64,000 bases of DNA. It comes from Chryseobacterium pennae (lineage in GTDB: Bacteria; Bacteroidota; Bacteroidia; Flavobacteriales; Weeksellaceae). Below are positions 18,008 to 26,746 of this stretch, one piece after another (the stretch's first letter is position 1; the number at the start of each line of letters is the position of its first letter). Under the pieces are notes generated by a model. It saw only the letters and a list, made by a program, of their open reading frames with translations, did no database searches and was not told the DNA's origin. The position numbers and the translations under genes are program-made. The stretch spans positions 62,001 to 126,000 of the forward strand of contig NZ_QNVT01000016.1 of assembly GCF_003385515.1 (NCBI RefSeq), in the 5' to 3' direction.

Positions 18008-19663
18008 ATGAAATTACCTCCTGAAATAGAAGACCATTATGTAAAAGAAGTTCTTTACAATAGATCTTTAGAAGATCTTCCGGGTGAAGAATGGAAATTG
18101 ATTGAAGATTTTGAAGATTATATGATTTCTAATTATGGACGAGTGAAAAGCCTCGAACGGTGGTCCGTGTCAATGTTCGGAAGAGAACGTCTGCTTCCGG
18201 AGATGGTAATGAAGCCAGGGGTAACAAAACACTTTAATAAATACCTTGGTCAATATTTTTATAATATTCATTGCAGCATATCAAAGGGCGGCAAGAAAAC
18301 CAGTAAGCCCTTAACCCGTTTAGTATATTATCATTTTATTGAAAAATTTGATATGCATGACCAACATATTTACATTGAGACTAAAGATCATAACAGGCTT
18401 CATATACACAGCAGTAATTTAAAGAAAGTTTCAGCCAGTGAAAGAAGTTTGAAAACCTTCCGTATGGATAGGGCTAAAAACAGGCATATTCTCTATCTTC
18501 AGCCTGTCAGTCAATATACGACCGAAGGAGATCATGTAGCTGATTTTGAAAGTTTCTATGCCGCAGAAAAAGCCTTTGGAATTGACGTTGAAGCCATTTA
18601 TCATGCAATTATTCAGCAGACTTTAATTGCCGGGGCATACCGATGGTTTTTGCAAAGCGAACCACCCCAAAAACAAGACTTCATCATGACAGATACTTCA
18701 GGGAAATGGTTTAATGAAAAGCTGTGGGAAAGGCTGGGCAAACCTTCCATTAATAAAAGGAATCCACCTGCCTGCCTGAATCTTTCGACCGATGATATTC
18801 CAGACGAACAATGGATACCGGTACCGGGTTTTGAAGGACGATTTAGCATTTCTGATAAAGGAAGAATAAAAAGATGGGGCAGCTGGAATACTTTTGGGAA
18901 AAAAATTTTTCAAAAAGAGCGGATTCTCCCCCAGATTGTAGAATTTAAAACGGATACAATATATTCAATGAATGTTGTATTAGATGATCTACATGACAGT
19001 AAGAAGAAAACGCATATGGAAATTGCAAGGCTGCTTTATTATTGTTTCATCAAAAAATTTGATCTGAATGACAAAAAATCTGTTGTAATCAATAACAATA
19101 AGCCACAGTGGAAAATAGATCTTTCAAAGCTAATATTGCACTCTAATAAAGAAGTTCCAGAAGAAAATAAAATAAAATCAGTACGAATAGTACTAAATAC
19201 AAAAAAAATATTTAATAATAACCTTTGGAAAAAACTGGATAAACCTAAAATTGATAAAAAGATTCCACCAGCGATTATGAACTTATCTCTAAAAGACCTT
19301 CCGAATGAACGCTGGGAACCACTCCCTGGTTATGAAGGAAAATATACTGTTTCCAGTAAAGGAAGAGTAAAAAGATTAAGCGGCTGGAAATTTGGAATTC
19401 ATTTTTTTGCAGAAGAACAGATCCTGAATATTAATATAACGAAGGTTAAAGATACCCGATATCTTTGTTTTCGGTTACATGAGCAGGTTCGAAGAAGCTC
19501 ACTGCAGCTTACCCGCATTCTTTATTATTGTTTCGTAGAAGAATTTGATTTGAATGACAAAAAACTGATTGTTATCAATCAAAATGAACCATTATGGGAT
19601 ATTAATACTTCTAAACTAAAATTAGTTTCCCTAAATTCGGTATTTAAGCCCATTAGAAACTAA
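18008..19663 (+). CDS. Protein with three NUMOD4 repeats and a degenerate HNH-like segment
   Basis: 551 residues. Three NUMOD4-type repeats begin at about residues 22 (LPGEEWKLIEDFEDYMISNY), 263 (IPDEQWIPVPGFEGRFSISD) and 433 (LPNERWEPLPGYEGKYTVSS); each ends with a GRVK/GRIK motif and is followed by an RLLYYCFI/RLVYYHFI-type segment. NUMOD4 is normally the DNA-binding module of HNH homing endonucleases. The HNH part here is degenerate: IETKDHNRLHIHSSNLKKVS near residues 122-141 keeps only part of the pattern. It probably binds DNA; nuclease activity is doubtful. The triplication suggests internal duplication. Confidence 0.8.
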   Translation: MKLPPEIEDHYVKEVLYNRSLEDLPGEEWKLIEDFEDYMISNYGRVKSLERWSVSMFGRERLLPEMVMKPGVTKHFNKYLGQYFYNIHCSISKGGKKTSKPLTRLVYYHFIEKFDMHDQHIYIETKDHNRLHIHSSNLKKVSASERSLKTFRMDRAKNRHILYLQPVSQYTTEGDHVADFESFYAAEKAFGIDVEAIYHAIIQQTLIAGAYRWFLQSEPPQKQDFIMTDTSGKWFNEKLWERLGKPSINKRNPPACLNLSTDDIPDEQWIPVPGFEGRFSISDKGRIKRWGSWNTFGKKIFQKERILPQIVEFKTDTIYSMNVVLDDLHDSKKKTHMEIARLLYYCFIKKFDLNDKKSVVINNNKPQWKIDLSKLILHSNKEVPEENKIKSVRIVLNTKKIFNNNLWKKLDKPKIDKKIPPAIMNLSLKDLPNERWEPLPGYEGKYTVSSKGRVKRLSGWKFGIHFFAEEQILNINITKVKDTRYLCFRLHEQVRRSSLQLTRILYYCFVEEFDLNDKKLIVINQNEPLWDINTSKLKLVSLNSVFKPIRN

Positions 19664-19755
19664 ATATTTTAGATCTTATGTTGCTTACCCATTTTGTTGC
19701 ACTATTTTTAAGGCAGTTTACTTAAGCTATAATTGCAGATTTTTATACGGCAATT

Positions 19756-20475
19756 CTATTGTTCTTTTTTGTTTAATAATTGGGGATGCTTTATATTTGG
19801 AGGAAGCTGTAATGAAAGCTGATTACCATTCCCTATGTCTTTCATAAAAGGTAATGCACTTTTTAATGAAGATTTCCAATTGGTAATAGGTCGGTCTGAA
19901 TTATTTTTCCAACCATTATTTACCCAGGTTTCATATTTTTCCTTTATATTAAAGTCTAATTGGGAGGTATAAGTTTCTAATGTCCGGGCATACTCTAAAA
20001 ATTCTTCTACGCTAGGAATGTTTCTATTGTCAACAATGATAGGTAATACTTGTGGAAGCTGATTATTTGTTAGGCTTTCACCAGTATCCTGAATCGATAA
20101 AATAGACTCCGGCTGAATTTCCAAACCTTCCGGCTTTACAACGATGGATTTCATTTCCGCTTTTTTTTCATGAAAATTTTCACCATGAGTTATTACCAAA
20201 GGGTAATTTAATATCAGCCTGTAATGACACGGAGATTTACTTTTAGTTTTGTATTGAATCAAACCAAAGCTTCGGAGTTTTTCTTTTGTAGATTTTACCG
20301 TTTTCCGTGTTAACCGCAGGTTTTTACCAATAATAATGTCCGAAATCCTGAAATCATAACGATCTTTTTCATACCCTGTTTTCAGCAAATATAAATACAT
20401 TGAAATTGCTGTTGAGCCAATAGACTTTCCTTGGTTAAATTCCCAAAATCGTTGTATGAGTTCCAGATAATACAT
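19756..20475 (-). CDS. Winged-helix replication- or regulation-type ICE protein
   Basis: 239 residues. The N-terminal 100 residues (YYLELIQRFWEFNQGKSIGS, then IIIGKNLRLTRKTVKSTKEKL and LIQYKTKSKSPCHYRLI) look like a DnaD/RepA-type winged helix, and the C-terminal part ends with the DnaB_2/DnaD-like pattern YETWVNNGWKNNSDRPITNWKSSLKSALPFM. It is transcribed with three other ICE control genes. It may act in replication initiation of the circular form; this is inferred from fold resemblance only. Confidence 0.65.
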   Translation of the reverse strand: MYYLELIQRFWEFNQGKSIGSTAISMYLYLLKTGYEKDRYDFRISDIIIGKNLRLTRKTVKSTKEKLRSFGLIQYKTKSKSPCHYRLILNYPLVITHGENFHEKKAEMKSIVVKPEGLEIQPESILSIQDTGESLTNNQLPQVLPIIVDNRNIPSVEEFLEYARTLETYTSQLDFNIKEKYETWVNNGWKNNSDRPITNWKSSLKSALPFMKDIGNGNQLSLQLPPNIKHPQLLNKKEQ

Positions 20476-20478
20476 CGC

Positions 20479-20730
20479 TTATTTTTTTCCGAAAAGTGCT
20501 AATGCTTTTTCCTTATCAATAATGATAATGTTACCGTTCTGAATGATAGCTTCATTTAGTATTCCCGAAGATTTTACCTCTGAAGCTTTTGAAACTGAAC
20601 ATCCAAGTATCTTTGCAAGACCTTTGAGTCCGTATTCATATCTTTTTTCAGCATTCAAGCCTCTTGAAATTTCCAGAAATTCTTCAATAGTGAGCTGCCA
20701 GATCGGGGTTTGGGGATCTATTTTTTTCAT
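20479..20730 (-). CDS. DUF3853-family DNA-binding protein
   Basis: 83 residues with the DUF3853 pattern: PIWQLTIEEFLEISRGL, then YEYGLKGLAKILGCSVSKAS (a helix-turn-helix) and IIQNGNIIIIDKEKALALF. It lies 3 bp from each neighbour. In Bacteroidetes plasmids and ICEs such proteins are found beside replication and excision genes, where they probably bind DNA. Confidence 0.75.
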   Translation of the reverse strand: MKKIDPQTPIWQLTIEEFLEISRGLNAEKRYEYGLKGLAKILGCSVSKASEVKSSGILNEAIIQNGNIIIIDKEKALALFGKK

Positions 20731-20733
20731 GGG

Positions 20734-21279
20734 TTATCTTGATTGAGTTTTATTTGCTTTAGAAATCCAATTTCTGGCAGCAGCCTGCCAGCATTTCATC
20801 GGTTTATTGCCAGATAATTTCCAATTCTTACAGTGATAGAAAGAATAAAACTGAGCTGCTTCCATATCAGAGATATCACGCTCCCTAAAGTATAATTCAA
20901 TTTCATAATACATAGGTGGAGAAAAACAATCATGTTCCTCCGGCAATGATTTCTGTTTTTGAGCTGATCTGTTTTTAGTTATCTTATGATTTTCAAGATC
21001 AATCATTTCGATTAGGCTTCCTATATATGGATTATAGCTGGGCAAATAATTAATAAATCCTACAGTATTGAGTTTTCTTATACATTTATGATAAGTTCCC
21101 GTCGATTTGATCATACTTAGCTTCATGACTTCCTCCCGGTAAATACGAAAAGGGTTCTTAAACCCACTTCTGCCCCAAAGCTGGAAAAGGGCAACATACA
21201 TACTGATATGAGAGGGATGTAACCTACTGTCTCCAATGACATGCTCAAAAAAATTGATGATATCTTTAGTCTTTTTCAT
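20734..21279 (-). CDS. Winged-helix ICE protein
   Basis: 181 residues. The N-terminal half has the same layout as the gene at 19756-20475: SRLHPSHISMYVALFQLWG, then VMKLSMIKSTGTYHKCIRKLNTVGFINYLPSYNP as a winged helix; the C-terminal half has YYEIELYFRERDISDMEAAQ and FYHCKNWKLSGNKPMKCWQAAARNWI, a DnaD-like motif. It is likely involved in replication or regulation of the element. The two paralogue-like genes flank a DUF3853 gene. Confidence 0.65.
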   Translation of the reverse strand: MKKTKDIINFFEHVIGDSRLHPSHISMYVALFQLWGRSGFKNPFRIYREEVMKLSMIKSTGTYHKCIRKLNTVGFINYLPSYNPYIGSLIEMIDLENHKITKNRSAQKQKSLPEEHDCFSPPMYYEIELYFRERDISDMEAAQFYSFYHCKNWKLSGNKPMKCWQAAARNWISKANKTQSR

Positions 21280-21295
21280 GATTGCAGATTTACCG

Positions 21296-21559
21296 TTACT
21301 TTTTAATATCTGTCAGTAGTTTCTCGATGTCTTTGTAATTGTAATACAGCATCCCTCCTATTTTCCTGCAAGACAGGGTTCCGTTAATTCTCAGATTCTG
21401 CAGGGTTCCTGAAGAGATATTAAGCAGCTTTCTGACCTCAGAGGTGCGAAGCCATAGTTTCTGTTCTGTCGTTCTTGCCTGAAGCAGGTCTTTAATGCCT
21501 TCCAGCAGCTCGATTTTGAACTGCTGAAGGTCTTCTTTGGTGATAATGGATATTGCCAT
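21296..21559 (-). CDS. Helix-turn-helix (MerR/excisionase-like) protein
   Basis: 87 residues from the ATG at 21559; an upstream GTG at 21604 is possible. The C-terminal half is a helix_17/excisionase-type domain: LWLRTSEVRKLLNISSGTLQNL, then RINGTLSCRKIGGMLYYNYKDI. In Bacteroidetes ICEs this type of gene lies beside the accessory replication genes and may control excision. It is the first gene of the 19.7-21.6 kb minus-strand operon. Confidence 0.8.
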   Translation of the reverse strand: MAISIITKEDLQQFKIELLEGIKDLLQARTTEQKLWLRTSEVRKLLNISSGTLQNLRINGTLSCRKIGGMLYYNYKDIEKLLTDIKK

Positions 21560-21734
21560 AATTTTATATTTTGTTTTATTTGGCAAATTTTGTTCATCAC
21601 ACACAATATTTTTCGGTAGCTTTTCGGTACTACCGAACGATTCTTCTAAAAAGCCTATGAATAAAGAATTCTCAAATTAATGGATTCCTGTTGTTATGTA
21701 CAGTTTTGTAGAAATATGGAAAATAACTTCTATT

Positions 21735-21935
21735 CACCATTGTCAAGAGATAGTTTATTGAGAGTATTGTCAATAATTGTAGAAATTTGATTTTTAATAT
21801 CTGACTTTTTAATAATTTCGTAAAAATTACTTAAGTTAAATTCAAATAGCTTTTCAATTCTATTGGAATCAATATAATCAGATCGTAAAGATATTATACC
21901 ATAGTTTCTCAGAGAAAAGGCTACTTGCCTTCCTC
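21735..21935 (-). pseudogene. Remnant of an RteC-like gene (C-terminal fragment)
   Basis: A minus-strand frame ending at TAG near 21735 encodes a tail that matches the C-terminus of the intact RteC protein at 25852-26700. The remnant reads EKLFEFNLSNFYEIIKKSD and later IIDNTLNKLSLDNGE; the intact protein reads EKLFELDLGNSYKTIGEI and LLNDNLNQLFLDSDA. Upstream the frame is closed near 21935 and no N-terminal portion is seen. It is evidence of an older RteC-containing element at this site. Confidence 0.65.
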
Positions 21936-22251
21936 TTTAAACTAGAAAAGAAACCGTAGAAAATGGTAAGATTATTTCGTGAAATATTTTTTTTGACTCT
22001 GGAATTTGAAGAAAGTATAAAAAAATAACATTAAAATAATTGTGAAAATTGGCAGAGAAAACAGAAAAATATTGTTTAAAATAAGATAATAGAGACTATT
22101 GACAGCAATTATTCTGTAGTTCAATTAAGAGAATCTTTGCCATTAAATACGGATTGCTTCTCTACTAGACATTAATTATTACTATTCTATTAAAAAAAAC
22201 CTACAGCTTACGCACACTCTTCATTAATCATATTAGCAGGATTTAAAGAAA
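21936..22251. other. AT-rich spacer near the probable ICE edge
   Basis: About 300 bp with no supported frame. It lies between the rteC remnant and the terminator of the endonuclease gene, so one ICE boundary could be here, but no att repeat or tRNA gene was recognised. Confidence 0.3.
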
Positions 22252-22278
22252 GAAACCACCTCAAAATGAGATGGTTTC
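22252..22278 (-). terminator. Rho-independent terminator of the endonuclease I gene
   Basis: GAAACCACCTCA (22252-22263) and TGAGATGGTTTC (22267-22278) form a 12 bp stem with one wobble, followed on the minus strand by TTTCTTT. It is 23 bp after the stop codon. Confidence 0.75.
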
Positions 22279-22300
22279 AAAAAATATATTATAAAAATGT

Positions 22301-24154
22301 CTATTTAACAATCACTTTATAGGTAACTCCGTCGAGCAGTACAAAATAAACTCCTTTATAAGTATTTTCCAATACTATTACATTGGTATATTTAAAAGGA
22401 TCTACAATTTTTTTAACGATACGTCCCATATTATCATAGACAACAGCATTATTAGTATTGGATAACTGATTTCCAATAAACTTAATTTCATTATTATTGA
22501 TCGGATTTTCAACTAGTCTAATTTCTTTTTTAGGAAGATCCGAAACACTAGCCATCAGAGTTGGCATTGGATTGATAATTCCTAAATTACTACAGTCATC
22601 TTTGGTAATTACATCCCATTCACTGCTAACATAATTAATATTTCCTATCGTTGTATTTCTTCTTAACGTTTTGTCTAAAGCGAAGTTAGCACTGTTATTA
22701 AAAACACCAATAATATCTACGAGTTCAGAACCTTTAAATAAGCCTATAGGATCATTACCATTAAAGTTCAACACTGATGAAGTTGTGGATAAATTAGTGC
22801 TGGTTGGAGTACAAGGCGCTGCAATGTTACTGTTTACAATTACATATACCGAATTATTATTCAGTATACCCGATAAAGGCAGCCCCGTAGTCCAGGCTCC
22901 GGCTCCGTTTGTCTGCAATTTTAAGGTATAGTCGACCAGATTAACGCTTGTTCCTGTAGTATTGGCAATTTCAAGAGCTTTATTGAAACTCGAACCTTCA
23001 ACATATTCCGAGAAGTGCAGTACATTCGGATTTCCCGGGGTAACGTCAAATGTTGTGAAAGTGAATACACCGGATTCTAGAGATTTGTTTCTGAAGGCAT
23101 CTTCAGCTATTATTTTTACATTATAGGTAGTATTCGGGGTTAATCCCGCAAAATAGTAATTGTTAAGAGTTGTTACTCCATGTTTTACTCCATTGAGATA
23201 AACTGTATAGCCCACAACTCCCACATTATCGGTTGAAGCCGTCCATTCAATATTTGCCGAATGGGTTGCTATATTTGTCGTATGGATATTAATAACCTGA
23301 GTTGGTGCTACTGTGTCTATAGTAAGAGTAGAGGTCCAGATTTGATTAATGAATTCGGGATGATCTATAAAAGGGTTTCTGTTTCCCTGGTAGGTATATG
23401 ATGCATTATTCCTATTAATTTCTCTCTGGGAAACCGGGTCCTTGCTATTCCAATATAAAAGCATATTAAGATACCATTCTTTGAATCCTCTGTCCGTTGA
23501 ACCGTCTAACGGGCTTCCTGAGGTAGAATTGAAACCCGGCAGCTGGTTTTCATATCTTGTTACAAAGTATAACAGCATTCTCGCAATATCTCCTTTAAAT
23601 TCATCTAACGGCTCAAATACTTTATCTGAATAACCCGGAAATGTATTATCCCCTCTTTTTGATCCATTTAATGAAATTTTTAAAGGATCAAAAACTTCAC
23701 CATAGGGTAGATCAGAATGCATGGTGTTTACCCACCCGTCTGTCGGTACAATGAAATGAATATCATTTTTCATCGGACTCGCGGAATAGAAAAAACTTTG
23801 AGGCAGTAAATGTTCTCTGTTATAACAATCCCCTTCTACCTGAAAACCTCCGGAACCGCATTGACTTGTACTGTATTGAAATGTATAAGGATCTGTTCCA
23901 CTAGGGTTTTCAGAATAAAAATCCAGGATCGTATTATCATTTTCATAAGTATCATCCCTGTCTGTGGTCCCGTATGCTGTCCACAGTTGGTTATATCCCT
24001 TGTCGAGATGACCTCCGGTAATAATCTGGCTCAGTTTTGTTTTTAATGGGTATCCTGTTAATCCTGCCGTTCCGTCATAATATCCAAGAGGAATCTGTGC
24101 AAAAGCTTCTATGCAGGAAAAGCATAAGAACGCAAATAATAGTTTTTTTATCAT
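22301..24154 (-). CDS. Secreted endonuclease I with FN3, lamin-tail and T9SS sorting domains
   Basis: 617 residues: signal peptide (1-19), an endonuclease I domain with the CYNREHLLPQSFF catalytic motif (about 107-119) and further QGNRNPFIDHPE (about 255-266), a fibronectin type III domain (about 280-368), a lamin-tail-like beta domain (about 376-500) and a C-terminal type A sorting region (about 540-617). It should be exported by Sec and then by the type IX system, acting as an extracellular non-specific nuclease, probably for nucleic acid scavenging. It is monocistronic with its own terminator. Confidence 0.9.
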   Translation of the reverse strand: MIKKLLFAFLCFSCIEAFAQIPLGYYDGTAGLTGYPLKTKLSQIITGGHLDKGYNQLWTAYGTTDRDDTYENDNTILDFYSENPSGTDPYTFQYSTSQCGSGGFQVEGDCYNREHLLPQSFFYSASPMKNDIHFIVPTDGWVNTMHSDLPYGEVFDPLKISLNGSKRGDNTFPGYSDKVFEPLDEFKGDIARMLLYFVTRYENQLPGFNSTSGSPLDGSTDRGFKEWYLNMLLYWNSKDPVSQREINRNNASYTYQGNRNPFIDHPEFINQIWTSTLTIDTVAPTQVINIHTTNIATHSANIEWTASTDNVGVVGYTVYLNGVKHGVTTLNNYYFAGLTPNTTYNVKIIAEDAFRNKSLESGVFTFTTFDVTPGNPNVLHFSEYVEGSSFNKALEIANTTGTSVNLVDYTLKLQTNGAGAWTTGLPLSGILNNNSVYVIVNSNIAAPCTPTSTNLSTTSSVLNFNGNDPIGLFKGSELVDIIGVFNNSANFALDKTLRRNTTIGNINYVSSEWDVITKDDCSNLGIINPMPTLMASVSDLPKKEIRLVENPINNNEIKFIGNQLSNTNNAVVYDNMGRIVKKIVDPFKYTNVIVLENTYKGVYFVLLDGVTYKVIVK

Positions 24155-24346
24155 ATGTGTGAATTTTCGTCAAAGATAATATATTTTAGAATTGAGTTGG
24201 GGATTAATGTATGTCAATTAAATCCAGCTCAATAAGGATAAAAACCTATCAACACTACCTTTCTCTTCAATTTTTACACGTTTATGAACACGTATTCTGA
24301 ACAGGTATTATTTTATTTCTGAACCTAACAAAGACAATATATTACC

Positions 24347-24985
24347 TTAAGAATATGCCCATTCAATAATCTGTTTAAGTGCTTTTTTAACTTTCTGCTG
24401 ATCACTTTTCTTCTTAACATCAATCCCATGAAAGGCCGATTCACTTGTGTGGGCATGTACGGTAAGATAATTAATACCACCCATCAAAATAGCCTCTATA
24501 GCCTTGATGTTTTTGTCTTTATCTTTGGAATGTTTATCTTCAATTTTGTCGAATAACTGATTTCTAGCTTTCTCACGCTTTTGTGCAAGTTCTTGTAATG
24601 ATTGTAAGTTTTTACCATTTATTTCCCATGCTGTAACTCCACGCATTTCTCCGCTTTTTAGAAGACTGTCAAATTGTTTCTCCAGCAGTTGATACCTTAT
24701 ATCTTTTCCTAAATTCAGTTTGTGTTTTTTTGTAATGTTATCAAGCTCTTCCTCACTAGCATCCCAAAAATCCCTGGTATTAAGATATTCCTGTATCAGC
24801 TCATCTACCCCTCCGAAATATTCATAAATCAACTTTTTGTCCCGCTTTGCATATCTGGCAATATTTACAATTGTAATCTGCGAAAACCCTTCTTTTTCTA
24901 TAATTTCACCAATGGAATTGATCAGTTCCTTTTTTGTAAGTGCCTTATTTCTAATAGGACCTTCGGTAATTTTTCTTGTCATCAT
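24347..24985 (-). CDS. TetR-family transcriptional regulator
   Basis: 212 residues. The N-terminal TetR HTH spans about 16-62: IGEIIEKEGFSQITIVNIARYAKRDKKLIYEYFGGVDEL. The C-terminal ligand domain is helical and unusually charged. No divergent target gene lies next to it, so its regulon is unknown. Two adjacent Met codons make the exact start uncertain by one residue. Confidence 0.85.
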   Translation of the reverse strand: MMTRKITEGPIRNKALTKKELINSIGEIIEKEGFSQITIVNIARYAKRDKKLIYEYFGGVDELIQEYLNTRDFWDASEEELDNITKKHKLNLGKDIRYQLLEKQFDSLLKSGEMRGVTAWEINGKNLQSLQELAQKREKARNQLFDKIEDKHSKDKDKNIKAIEAILMGGINYLTVHAHTSESAFHGIDVKKKSDQQKVKKALKQIIEWAYS

Positions 24986-25851
24986 GTTTTATTTATGTCC
25001 ACATTAGATGCAATTTTTATACCCTCCTAGTTCTCATTCACAATAATTCGTGATGTTTTCTCCCAAATATGGAAACAATGATTTGAAAAAATAGAATTAC
25101 TTGAAGAAAACAATAAGTTCTATTAGGACAAACAAAAAGCCAGGAATAAACTCCTGGCAAAAAAATTATCAAAATTTGAAAAAATAGGAATGATTATGAA
25201 TGAAAAAATTTATATCCAAATATATAGAATTATTACTGACAGAAAAAGCGTAATAGGACATTGCTGTATAACAGTAACTAAATACAAGTAAACACTAAAT
25301 AATATCCATATAAATTTTAATTATGATGGATACTTAAGCAACAAAATATAACTTCAATTTTTAAAACCTAGAATAGGACTTGTTAATTATTCTCATTTTT
25401 GTTAATTTAATAGATATGTTTATGTTTTTAAAAGTTCATTCATGCTATTTGAATAGCAAGCTTTCTTATTTCAAGTCTTGTCCAGCCTTCTTCTAGCTTA
25501 TAAGTAGATGACCGTTCATTATTTTCTAAAAAACATTCTAAATTCACCACAATTCCCCCAACCTATTTTCCTTTTCCAGCTCCTTATATGTTTTTGCCAT
25601 TTCATTAATTGTAACAACTTATAAATATAAGGTTTCCTATATAGTTAGATTAGCTAGGTTCAATAACGAAAAGGAATATAATGCCACTATTATATAAATA
25701 AACCTTTTCCGGAAGAATTCGAAGCTGTAACCAGCCACAGCTTTCATCAGGACATTTAGCTATCTTTTCTATAATCATTAAATGAGCAGCTTACTAGTTT
25801 GGGTAAAGAAGTTCAAGGATCTATCTTGCTTTATAAAAAAAGACATCCTAT
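24986..25851. other. Large AT-rich intergenic region with one terminator
   Basis: About 860 bp without a supported gene. It contains the minus-strand terminator at 25134-25158. A short minus-strand frame at about 25610-25560 (MAKTYKELEKENRLGELW) followed by another frame near 25550-25455 looks like decayed coding sequence, but its identity is not clear. Confidence 0.4.
25134..25158 (-). terminator. Intrinsic terminator, minus strand
   Basis: GCCAGGA (25139-25145), a six-base loop, TCCTGGC (25152-25158), and on the minus strand a TTTTTG tract after the stem. It probably ends a transcript from the RteC/AraC genes, although it is about 700 bp beyond the RteC stop, or a gene now lost. Confidence 0.65.
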
Positions 25852-26700
25852 CTATGCATCACTGTCAAGAAACAGCTGGTTTAAATTATCATTCAATAAT
25901 TGCAGAAATTTTGTTCTCCCGTTTTTTCGGCTTTTGATCTCTCCTATTGTTTTGTAAGAATTGCCTAAATCAAGTTCAAACAGTTTTTCAGTTGCTTTAA
26001 CGATCTCACTGAATTCAATATTTCCTCCGTTGAAGCATTGTGTCTGATGAAGCGCATACAGCAGTTCTATGAGTGAAACTTTTGATGCCGACCAGACCAG
26101 TGGGAATTTGGAAGAATAATTCCCTGCAGAAAGCTGACCGATTGTATTGATTATGTTTAATATATATACTTCCAAATCTTCATTAGCCATGATCTGTGCA
26201 ATTTTAAGGTCATGGGAGCTCGTGAAGTTTTCATCAAAGTTATAGAGATCGGATGAGAGTTCCATTTTAAGGTCATAAGACCTGCGGACAAAATATTTAT
26301 GGTCAAGATAAGTAGCATTCCGGCGGTAATAGGTGTAAAAATCCCTGTTTTCTGAATAATAGTTTTTTAGTTTTGAAAGCTCATTCTCATAATATTTCCT
26401 AAGCTCTTTCTGCCCTGCATTGGGTCTTGATGTTTCTATACTCAGTATTTTTGAGTAGTAAATAAACTTTGAAATAAATAATGGTTTTAGATTTTTAAAG
26501 AAATATGCTTCCTCTGCAACACTTTCAAAAACCACCTCAGTCATTGAAATCTTGATCTCACGAATGGTTTCATCAATTTTAATAAGTGATTTTTCGGCTG
26601 TTTCAACAATAGATAACTGCTCTTTTGAAATGATGTCAAGTTCCCGGTTTAAGCTTATCCCCAGTTTTTCGATTTTTCTAAAAAATGTTTTTGTAATCAT
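25852..26700 (-). CDS. RteC-domain protein
   Basis: 282 residues from the ATG at 26700. An upstream TTG at 26814 would overlap the AraC gene and is less likely. The family match is to RteC, which promotes excision of tetracycline-inducible Bacteroides conjugative transposons; conserved pieces include AYFFKNLKPLFISKFIYYSK, ELYYALHQTQ-type region (LIELLYALHQTQCFNGG) and the Lys-rich C-terminal end. It is 46 bp downstream of an AraC-TPR gene, away from the visible tra genes, so it may be a relic of another element or a co-opted regulator. A decayed partial copy lies at 21735-21935. Confidence 0.8.
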   Translation of the reverse strand: MITKTFFRKIEKLGISLNRELDIISKEQLSIVETAEKSLIKIDETIREIKISMTEVVFESVAEEAYFFKNLKPLFISKFIYYSKILSIETSRPNAGQKELRKYYENELSKLKNYYSENRDFYTYYRRNATYLDHKYFVRRSYDLKMELSSDLYNFDENFTSSHDLKIAQIMANEDLEVYILNIINTIGQLSAGNYSSKFPLVWSASKVSLIELLYALHQTQCFNGGNIEFSEIVKATEKLFELDLGNSYKTIGEIKSRKNGRTKFLQLLNDNLNQLFLDSDA

Positions 26701-26746
26701 ATCTTTTTTTAGAAAATTTACAAAAATCCCATTAATCAACTGAATT

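Noticed and set aside
1..22000. Integrase and att sites of the ICE
   Set aside because: No tyrosine or serine recombinase frame and no tRNA or direct att repeat was seen, so the ends cannot be called.
25455..25610. Possible decayed gene on the minus strand
   Set aside because: Two short frames with protein-like stretches, but no identity and no continuous frame.
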